Source: an uncultured Capnocytophaga sp. | GTDB lineage: Bacteria > Bacteroidota > Bacteroidia > Flavobacteriales > Flavobacteriaceae | Assembly: GCA_915070235.1 (NCBI GenBank) | Contig: CAJZFM010000032.1 | Location: 1-12,665, forward strand | Reading direction: 5' to 3' | Length of the DNA: 12,665 nt | Part shown: positions 8,265 to 12,665 of the stretch, in pieces | Layout of the letters: each line of letters opens with the position of its first letter | How positions within the stretch are numbered: the stretch's first letter is position 1 | Translations under genes and position numbers: made by a program | Notes under the pieces: model-generated | What the model was told of the DNA's origin: nothing | Databases searched by the model: none | What the model saw: only the letters and a program-made list of their open reading frames with translations

Positions 8265-8813
8265 ATGAAGAAAATTTTGTTCGCCACTTTGGCGTTATGC
8301 TTAGGCCATATTGGCTTTGCCCAAAGGGGCATCTACCATGAGGATCAGTTGTCTTTTGGGAGTAACTTTCTAAAAAATGAATGGGCTATGCGACAAATCA
8401 ACTTAGACTTGGGCATAGGCTATCGCTTTTCTGAGAAATTCCGCTTAGGCTTTATTGTAGAGTTTGGTCATATTGCTTTCCATGATGAGCGCAACGAGAA
8501 AGCACGCTCCTTTAGCACAGGCTTTGGGCTTAATGGTAATTTTAGGTTTTATACCAATGAGAAAATAGCCTTACATTCCCAAACCCACCTACTTATAGGC
8601 GGCCCCGATAAGGACGCCCTTGCCGATTGGAGCTTCTTCAGAGCAGGCACAGAGGTACAGACTTATTTCCTTTCCTTAGCCAGCGAGCGTACCAAGCCTT
8701 ATATTTCTTTAGGGGTTAATGCCATCTATGGAAACTATGAAAAAGACAGAGTAGAGATTGAACGTACCTCCTTCATGCCTCATATCGGGATCGGGATTGT
8801 GACACTGTTCTAA
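8265..8813 (+). CDS. Putative small outer-membrane beta-barrel protein, function unknown
   Basis: A 182-residue protein with a clear Sec signal peptide: MKK start, hydrophobic stretch, and likely cleavage after GFA at residue 19, leaving a mature N-terminal Gln. The mature part alternates polar and hydrophobic residues in short strands (INLDLGIGYRF, FRLGFIVEFGHIAF, FSTGFGLNGNFRFY, KPYISLGVNAIYGNY, FMPHIGIGIVTLF) and ends in Phe. Aromatic C-terminal residues are typical of beta-barrels recognised by the BAM complex. The size suits a small (about eight-stranded) barrel. I do not recognise a specific family and assign no function. The gene lies divergently from tamB with its own promoter element and 44 bases ahead of tsaD. 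A periplasmic beta-rich protein is the main alternative. Confidence 0.75.
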   Translation: MKKILFATLALCLGHIGFAQRGIYHEDQLSFGSNFLKNEWAMRQINLDLGIGYRFSEKFRLGFIVEFGHIAFHDERNEKARSFSTGFGLNGNFRFYTNEKIALHSQTHLLIGGPDKDALADWSFFRAGTEVQTYFLSLASERTKPYISLGVNAIYGNYEKDRVEIERTSFMPHIGIGIVTLF

Positions 8814-8826
8814 TTCTTATTTTTTG

Positions 8827-8834
8827 TACCTTTG
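8827..8834 (+). promoter_or_regulatory. Promoter -7 element for tsaD-bshA
   Basis: TACCTTTG, an exact TAnnTTTG match, in the 44-base gap before tsaD. A start near 8838-8840 would leave about 20 bases of leader. The spacing to any upstream TTG is too long for a standard -33 element, so the match rests on the -7 box. Confidence 0.55.
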
Positions 8835-8857
8835 CCTTCTGAAAACAAGCCTCCCTT

Positions 8858-9883
8858 ATGCATACAGATATACCTTATATATTAGCCATAGAATCCTCTT
8901 GCGATGACACCTCGGCAGCAGTTATGCAGGGCGATAAAGTCCTCTCCAATGTTATTGCCAGCCAAAAGATACACGAGGAATATGGCGGGGTGGTGCCTGA
9001 GTTGGCCTCTCGTGCCCATCAGCAGAACATCATTCCCGTGGTGCATCAGGCCTTGCAGCGCGCAGGAGTCAGCAAGGAACAACTCTCGGCCATTGGCTTT
9101 ACCCGCGGGCCAGGGCTGCAAGGCTCCCTACTGGTAGGGGTATCTTTCGCTAAGTCCTTGGCACTCTCCTTGGGGATTCCCTTGGTAGAAGTCAATCACC
9201 TGCAGGGGCATATCCTCTCCCACTTCATTGACGAAGGCCAGAGCAAACCCTCCTTTCCCTTTTTGGCCATGACCATAAGCGGCGGACATACCCAAATCCT
9301 CCGTGTGAATGATTACTTTTCTATGGAGGTATTAGGAGAAACCCAAGATGATGCCACTGGTGAGGCTTTTGACAAAACAGCTAAGCTATTGGGGCTTCCC
9401 TATCCAGGAGGGCCGCTCATTGACCAATATGCCCTGCAGGGTAATCCACACGCTTTCCCCTTCCCTATTCCAAAGGTAGAGGGACTTAACTTTAGCTTCT
9501 CTGGACTGAAAACGGCCGTACTCTATTTTATCCAAAAACAGGAAAAGGACAATCCCAATTTTGTCCAAACCCACATGGCCGACATCTGTGCCTCGGTACA
9601 ATATACGATTATTGAAATCCTCATGCGTAAGCTCAAGAAAGCCGTGACAGAGACAGGTATCCGCCAAGTGGCCATAGGTGGTGGCGTCTGTGCCAACTCT
9701 GGTCTAAGGAAAACGCTCCAGCAATACGCTCACAAATATCACTGGGAGGTCTTCCTGCCCCAGTTCCAATACTGTACCGACAATGCCGCTATGATTGGTA
9801 TTGCCGCCTATTTCAAATATTTACAAAAAGACTTTGCCGATATGCACGTAACGGCACAAGCAAGATATAGCTTTAGTGACTAA
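8858..9883 (+). CDS. tsaD: tRNA N6-adenosine threonylcarbamoyltransferase TsaD
   Basis: TsaD transfers the threonylcarbamoyl group from threonylcarbamoyl-AMP to A37 of tRNAs reading ANN codons, acting with TsaB and TsaE after TsaC makes the intermediate. The 341-residue protein has the full set of Kae1/TsaD motifs in order: IESSCDDTSAAV (11-22), GGVVPELASRAHQ (43-55), TRGPGLQGSLLVG (82-94), the metal-binding pair H114 and H118 in VNHLQGH, ISGGHTQI (140-147), DDATGEAFDKTAKLLGLPYP (164-183), FSFSGLKTA (212-220), AIGGGVCANSGLR (272-284), and D308 in CTDNAAM, the third metal ligand. Length is normal for bacterial TsaD and nothing is missing. It has its own -7 element and is followed directly by a 7-base repeat array and bshA. 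It is cytoplasmic. Confidence 0.98.
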   Translation: MHTDIPYILAIESSCDDTSAAVMQGDKVLSNVIASQKIHEEYGGVVPELASRAHQQNIIPVVHQALQRAGVSKEQLSAIGFTRGPGLQGSLLVGVSFAKSLALSLGIPLVEVNHLQGHILSHFIDEGQSKPSFPFLAMTISGGHTQILRVNDYFSMEVLGETQDDATGEAFDKTAKLLGLPYPGGPLIDQYALQGNPHAFPFPIPKVEGLNFSFSGLKTAVLYFIQKQEKDNPNFVQTHMADICASVQYTIIEILMRKLKKAVTETGIRQVAIGGGVCANSGLRKTLQQYAHKYHWEVFLPQFQYCTDNAAMIGIAAYFKYLQKDFADMHVTAQARYSFSD

Positions 9884-9918
9884 TGACAAGTGACTAATGA
9901 CTAATGACTAACAACTAA
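9877..9918 (+). repeat. Tandem array of six 7-base units between tsaD and bshA
   Basis: The 42 bases are six units in perfect register: TGACTAA, TGACAAG, TGACTAA, TGACTAA, TGACTAA, CAACTAA. The first unit contains the last Asp codon and stop of tsaD, and the last ends four bases before the bshA ATG. Each TGACTAA holds a TGA and a TAA one frame apart. Because 7 is not a multiple of 3, the array places stops in all three frames. No Shine-Dalgarno sequence is present. Confidence 0.9.
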
Positions 9919-9922
9919 AAAA

Positions 9923-11047
9923 ATGAACATCGCAATTGTTTGTTATTCCACTTTTGGTGGAAGCGGGGTGGTCGCCACTGAATTGGGGGTCGCCCTTGCC
10001 CAAAAAGGCTATCAAATACACTTTATTACCTACGGACAGCCTGTAAGGCTCTCCGCCTTTCATAAGAATATCCACTTGCACCAAGTGTATGTGGAGGAAT
10101 ACCCCTTGTTCCGCTATCAGCCCTACGAACTGGCTCTATCAAGCAAGATGGTGGAGGTAGTCAGGGAGTACAATATAGATATTATCCATGCCCACTACGC
10201 CATTCCTCATGCTTATACAGCCTATATGGCCAAGCAAATCCTACAGAAAGAAGGCTTAGAAGTGAAGATTATCACCACCCTACACGGTACCGATATTACC
10301 TTGGTAGGTAATCACCCTTATTACAAGACCGCGGTCAATTTCAGTATCAACGCCTCCGATGCAGTAACTGCCGTTTCCAAGAGCTTGCGCGATATGACTT
10401 ACGAACTCTTTGACGTGCAAAAGCATATCAATGTCATTCCCAACTTTATCAATATAGAAAAGAAAAAGCAGCACCCCAAGACTTGCCACCGAGCCATGCT
10501 GGCCAACCCTGACGAGATGATTCTCACCCATGTGAGCAATTTCCGCAAGGTCAAAAGAGCCTGCGATGTAGTACGTGTCTTCCACAAAGTACTCCAGCAA
10601 AAGAAAGCGCGACTGGTCATGGTCGGTGATGGCCCTGATAGGGAAAATGCCCAAGCCCTCGCCCACGACTTGGAGATACAGAACTACGTTAATTTTCTCG
10701 GTAATTACTTAGATGTCAATGATATTCTATGCTCCAGCGATCTTTTTCTACTTCCTTCGGAGTCCGAGAGCTTTGGCTTGGCTGCTCTTGAGGCCATGGC
10801 CGAGGGGGTACCTGTCATCTCCAGCAATGCTGGGGGAATTCCAGAGGTAAATAAGCAAGGCGTATCAGGCTTTCTCAGTCCTGTGGGCGATATAGAGGAC
10901 ATGGCTCGCAATGCCCTTGTAATCCTACACGACACGGAAACGCTCTCTCGGTTCAAAGCACAAGCCTTTGAGGAAGCTACCCATTTTGATGAAGCAAAGA
11001 TCATACCTATGTATGAGGCTATCTATAAGCTGATCATGAATGAATAA
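9923..11047 (+). CDS. bshA: N-acetyl-alpha-D-glucosaminyl L-malate synthase BshA
   Basis: BshA is a retaining GT-B (GT4 family) glycosyltransferase that joins UDP-GlcNAc and L-malate, the first step of bacillithiol synthesis. The 374-residue protein shows the family hallmarks: [11 protein letters not shown] (12-22) in the N-terminal Rossmann domain, [11 protein letters not shown] (87-97), [12 protein letters not shown] (118-129), [16 protein letters not shown] (142-157), [14 protein letters not shown] (203-216) and VGDGPDR (234-240). The donor-binding E-x7-E motif [10 protein letters not shown] gives E282 and E290, followed by [16 protein letters not shown] (295-310). The [12 protein letters not shown] segment separates BshA from generic GT4 enzymes. 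The deacetylase (BshB) and cysteine-adding enzyme (BshC) are not in the window. It is likely co-transcribed with tsaD across the repeat array. No obvious terminator follows it. It is cytoplasmic. Confidence 0.95.
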   Translation: MNIAIVCYSTFGGSGVVATELGVALAQKGYQIHFITYGQPVRLSAFHKNIHLHQVYVEEYPLFRYQPYELALSSKMVEVVREYNIDIIHAHYAIPHAYTAYMAKQILQKEGLEVKIITTLHGTDITLVGNHPYYKTAVNFSINASDAVTAVSKSLRDMTYELFDVQKHINVIPNFINIEKKKQHPKTCHRAMLANPDEMILTHVSNFRKVKRACDVVRVFHKVLQQKKARLVMVGDGPDRENAQALAHDLEIQNYVNFLGNYLDVNDILCSSDLFLLPSESESFGLAALEAMAEGVPVISSNAGGIPEVNKQGVSGFLSPVGDIEDMARNALVILHDTETLSRFKAQAFEEATHFDEAKIIPMYEAIYKLIMNE

Positions 11048-11098
11048 CAAAAGGGTTAAAATGATATTAAATAAAGTCGTCCCTACGTATTTTATCCT

Positions 11099-11106
11099 TA
11101 CCTTTG
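11099..11106 (+). promoter_or_regulatory. Promoter -7 element for the roadblock-like gene
   Basis: TACCTTTG followed by CAACGG, an exact TAnnTTTG match. Predicted start near 11110-11112, giving a leader of about 30 bases to the ATG at 11140. No standard -33 TTG is evident. Confidence 0.6.
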
Positions 11107-11139
11107 CAACGGTGTAGTATTAATCACAAATCAATTCTT

Positions 11140-11553
11140 ATGACAGGCATCGAATTACAACAAGCACTCAATGACCTTTGTGAAGATGTGAAAAGCAAAT
11201 TAACTGGTTTTCGCTTTTGTGGTATCCTCAAATCTTCTGATAGTACCATTATAGCAAAGAGTTATTCATTTGATTCACAGTTAGAAACAGCCAATAACGT
11301 AGCTCCTCTCTTTGGTACTATTGTAGATCAAGTAAAGCAAGTGGTTTCCTTAAGTGCTGCTGCTGGAGTTACCGAAACCCATAGTATTCTTATAGAGACG
11401 AACAAGGCTACTTTTGTTGTTGGAATTTCTAACAAGGGAAAGTTTTTTATTGTGATTGTCTTGGAAAGAGACAAAGCCAATATAGGTATTGCCAGATCGC
11501 TCATAGAAAGAAGCCGTCCGCTTGCTACAATATTAGACGAACAACTTGCCTAA
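11140..11553 (+). CDS. Small roadblock/LC7-like domain protein (putative)
   Basis: A 137-residue soluble protein without signal peptide or membrane segment. Its pattern suggests a roadblock/LC7 (profilin-like) fold: a leading helix (IELQQALNDLCEDV), a strand pair (FRFCGILKSSDSTIIAKSYS), a long helix (VAPLFGTIVDQVKQVVSLS), then strands SILIETNKATFVVGIS and KFFIVIVLERDKANIGIARS and a final helix. LVVL-type strand followed by N-x-G-x-x-R is common in roadblock proteins. In bacteria such proteins often regulate small Ras-like GTPases (MglA/MglB), but no GTPase is nearby, so its partner is unknown. The reading frame opens upstream to a TTG at 11104, but that TTG is part of the promoter -7 element; the ATG at 11140 is therefore chosen. 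It appears monocistronic: own promoter and a strong terminator. The fold assignment is from pattern only. Confidence 0.65.
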   Translation: MTGIELQQALNDLCEDVKSKLTGFRFCGILKSSDSTIIAKSYSFDSQLETANNVAPLFGTIVDQVKQVVSLSAAAGVTETHSILIETNKATFVVGISNKGKFFIVIVLERDKANIGIARSLIERSRPLATILDEQLA

Positions 11554-11573
11554 AAAATCTTACAAATAGCTTT

Positions 11574-11617
11574 AGAGCACAGATTCAGATAGAGAATTTG
11601 TGCTCTTTGTTTTTTTG
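11574..11617 (+). terminator. Intrinsic terminator after the roadblock-like gene
   Basis: AGAGCACAGATT (11574-11585) pairs with AATTTGTGCTCT (11595-11606): 12 base pairs with one G-U, a 9-base loop, followed by TTGTTTTTTT. It lies about 20 bases after the stop and separates this gene from the cytochrome-nosZ unit. Confidence 0.85.
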
Positions 11618-11676
11618 TCTCACTCACCCCTACATTGCATTGACTTCTGACTATTGTTATAAAAAAAAAGGGTTTT

Positions 11677-11709
11677 TTGTGTGGTTTTAAAAAAAATTTC
11701 GTATCTTTG
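11677..11709 (+). promoter_or_regulatory. Promoter for the cytochrome c-nosZ unit
   Basis: TTG at 11677-11679, 22 bases, then TATCTTTG at 11702-11709. This fits the Flavobacterium-type consensus TTG-N17-23-TAnnTTTG. Expected start near 11713, about 25 bases before the ATG. I saw no convincing FNR/CRP-type palindrome in the 120 bases after the preceding terminator, so control by oxygen or N-oxides cannot be read from the sequence. Confidence 0.65.
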
Positions 11710-11737
11710 TCCCACAAAATACTAAATATAATTTTCA

Positions 11738-12265
11738 ATGAAATCGCTAAAACTAACACTCTCTGTATTGGCTGTTACAGCACTTGTAAGCTGTAATGGT
11801 GGCTCAGGAAATGGACAAAACAATGCTTCCGATAGTGCCACTACTTCCAATACAACAACTGAGGCTCCTGCCGCTGCACCAGCTGAAACACCCGCTGCCC
11901 CTGCAGGCGGTGCCAATGTAGATTTAAGCAATAAGGGAGTAGGCCCTGTAAAGGCTGTAAATCCACCTCTTGCTGCTACCCCTGATCAAGCACTTGCTGA
12001 AAAAGGTAAAGAACTCTTCAAGCTCAACTGTACTGCTTGCCATAAGCCTACTAAGAAATTCATAGGCCCAGCTCCTAAGGGTATCTTAGAAAGACGTGCT
12101 CCTGAATGGGTATTGAACATGATCCTCAATCCAGAAGGCATGCTCGCCGAAGACCCTATCGCTAAACAACTCTTAGCTGAGGCTAACGGTGCTCCTATGG
12201 CTAACCAACACCTCACTGAGGAACAAGCCAGAGCTATCTTAGAGTACTTCCGTACTATAGAATAA
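11738..12265 (+). CDS. Lipoprotein mono-heme cytochrome c, putative electron donor to NosZ
   Basis: A 175-residue lipoprotein: hydrophobic signal with lipobox LVSC, lipidated Cys at residue 19. Next comes a flexible Asn/Ser/Thr then Ala/Pro-rich linker (about 20-60), then one class I cytochrome c domain. Heme attachment is CTACH (98-102), with H102 the proximal ligand. M154 in GAPMANQHL is the likely sixth ligand (M135 is an alternative). The ending TEEQARAILEYFRTIE is the usual final helix. No acidic surface-export signal follows the lipidated Cys, so it probably faces the periplasm, tethered by the linker. Cytochromes of this type commonly precede nosZ in clade II nos clusters of Bacteroidota, and nosZ begins 81 bases downstream here. 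Passing electrons to NosZ is inferred from this context. A strong promoter precedes it and a hairpin follows. Confidence 0.9.
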   Translation: MKSLKLTLSVLAVTALVSCNGGSGNGQNNASDSATTSNTTTEAPAAAPAETPAAPAGGANVDLSNKGVGPVKAVNPPLAATPDQALAEKGKELFKLNCTACHKPTKKFIGPAPKGILERRAPEWVLNMILNPEGMLAEDPIAKQLLAEANGAPMANQHLTEEQARAILEYFRTIE

Positions 12266-12270
12266 GACCT

Positions 12271-12304
12271 AAAGACTGCTTAAGCAAGGCCTTAGGCAGT
12301 CTTT
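12271..12304 (+). promoter_or_regulatory. Intercistronic hairpin between cytochrome c and nosZ
   Basis: AAAGACTGCTTAAG (12271-12284) pairs with CTTAGGCAGTCTTT (12291-12304): 14 base pairs with one G-U and a 6-base loop. Only a short T run, inside the stem end, follows, so it is a poor full terminator. It may be an attenuator or a 3' stabiliser that lets the cytochrome message exceed that of nosZ. Confidence 0.65.
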
Positions 12305-12346
12305 GTAATCCCTCAAGGATATAAATTTTTTTAAATAAATTGTTTT

Positions 12347-12665
12347 ATGAAGACAAGCAAATTGTTATCTTTGGCAGTTGCTGGTGCTTTTCTTGCCAGT
12401 TGTGGAAATGGCAACAATAGCAATAGTAATAAGTCTGGGGCTATGGGAGCTTCAGATGCTGCCTCAAGGGTGTACGTAGCACCTGGAGAGTACGATGAGT
12501 ATTATGCTTTCCTTTCAGGCGGTTTCAGTGGTCAGCTTGCCACTTACGGACTTCCTTCAGGACGACTTCTCAAAGTAATCCCTGTGTTCTCTCAAGACCC
12601 TGAAAAAGGATATGGTTACAACGAAGAAACCAAACCCCTTTTGCAAACTACCCACGGATTCATTC
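12347..12665 (+). CDS. nosZ: Nitrous-oxide reductase NosZ, clade II (Sec/lipoprotein type), N-terminal part
   Basis: NosZ is the copper enzyme that reduces N2O to N2 in the periplasm. Only the first 106 residues are present; the gene runs off the right edge. It begins MKTSKLLSLAVAGAFLASC: a Sec lipoprotein signal with lipobox LASC and lipidated Cys at 19, followed by an Asn/Ser/Gly-rich linker. There is no twin-arginine motif, which fits clade II rather than the Tat-exported clade I enzymes. The mature start VYVAPGEYDEYYAFLSGGFS (43-62) and the following GRLLKVIPVFSQDPEKGYGY are strongly NosZ-like and belong to the first blade of the beta-propeller that carries the CuZ cluster. The copper ligands and the C-terminal CuA domain lie mostly beyond the window, so intactness cannot be judged. 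The upstream cytochrome gene supports the call. Confidence 0.93.
   Translation, partial: MKTSKLLSLAVAGAFLASCGNGNNSNSNKSGAMGASDAASRVYVAPGEYDEYYAFLSGGFSGQLATYGLPSGRLLKVIPVFSQDPEKGYGYNEETKPLLQTTHGFI

Noticed and set aside
11661..11678. A-run, GGG, T-run resembling a hairpin before the cytochrome promoter
   Set aside because: Pairing is only A-T with a three-base loop and would be unstable; better explained as A/T-rich promoter upstream DNA.
11630..11737. Possible FNR/CRP-type operator upstream of the cytochrome-nosZ unit
   Set aside because: TTGAC and similar half-sites occur, but no spaced palindrome of the TTGAT-N4-ATCAA kind is present.
12366..12373. TATCTTTG inside the nosZ signal-peptide coding region
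   Set aside because: It matches the -7 pattern but falls within codons 7-9 of nosZ, with no new start codon that would make sense downstream; most likely chance in T-rich signal-peptide codons.

Overview
The window looks like chromosome of a Bacteroidota species, most likely of the Flavobacteriia. Three things support this. Most transcription units are preceded by the Bacteroidota promoter -7 element TAnnTTTG. Start codons follow A/T-rich leaders without a recognisable Shine-Dalgarno sequence. The gene set (a very long TamB, BshA, TsaD, a lipoprotein cytochrome c followed by a Sec/lipoprotein NosZ) is typical of the phylum. The moderate G+C and the gene content would suit a Capnocytophaga-like organism, but the genus is a guess. 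The window is gene-dense: no stretch over 300 bases lacks a gene, and the longest non-coding piece is 11554-11737. I saw no tRNA, rRNA, CRISPR array, insertion sequence or phage gene.

Left part, minus strand (read from right to left): tamB, prmC, an AI-2E family membrane protein, a THUMP-like SAM methyltransferase, and the start of an ABC-2 type permease that runs off the left edge. tamB and prmC overlap by ATGA. The AI-2E gene follows after about 40 bases. An imperfect inverted repeat built of CACGGA-type units fills the 151 bases between the AI-2E and methyltransferase genes. The permease has its own very well matched promoter inside the end of the methyltransferase gene.

Centre: a 157-base region between the likely tamB start and a small outer-membrane-type protein gene carries two divergent promoter elements and an A/T-rich palindrome. 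The small protein gene runs on the plus strand and is followed by tsaD (tRNA t6A37 synthesis) and bshA (first step of bacillithiol synthesis). tsaD and bshA are separated only by an array of six 7-base units that begins in the last codons of tsaD.

Right part, plus strand: a lone small protein with a roadblock/LC7-like pattern, a strong intrinsic terminator, then the front of a nitrous-oxide respiration cluster: a lipoprotein cytochrome c, an intercistronic hairpin, and the first 106 codons of nosZ. The cytochrome is a plausible electron donor to NosZ, which reduces N2O to N2 in the periplasm. The rest of the nos cluster (nosD, nosF, nosY, nosL) would be expected to the right of the window.

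The known genes are mostly ordinary housekeeping or respiratory genes. I do not see strong evidence for a wholly new system. The less explained items are the 7-base repeat array, the inverted repeat, the orphan outer-membrane-type protein beside tamB, the orphan roadblock-like protein, and two TTG start sites that are really promoter sequence.
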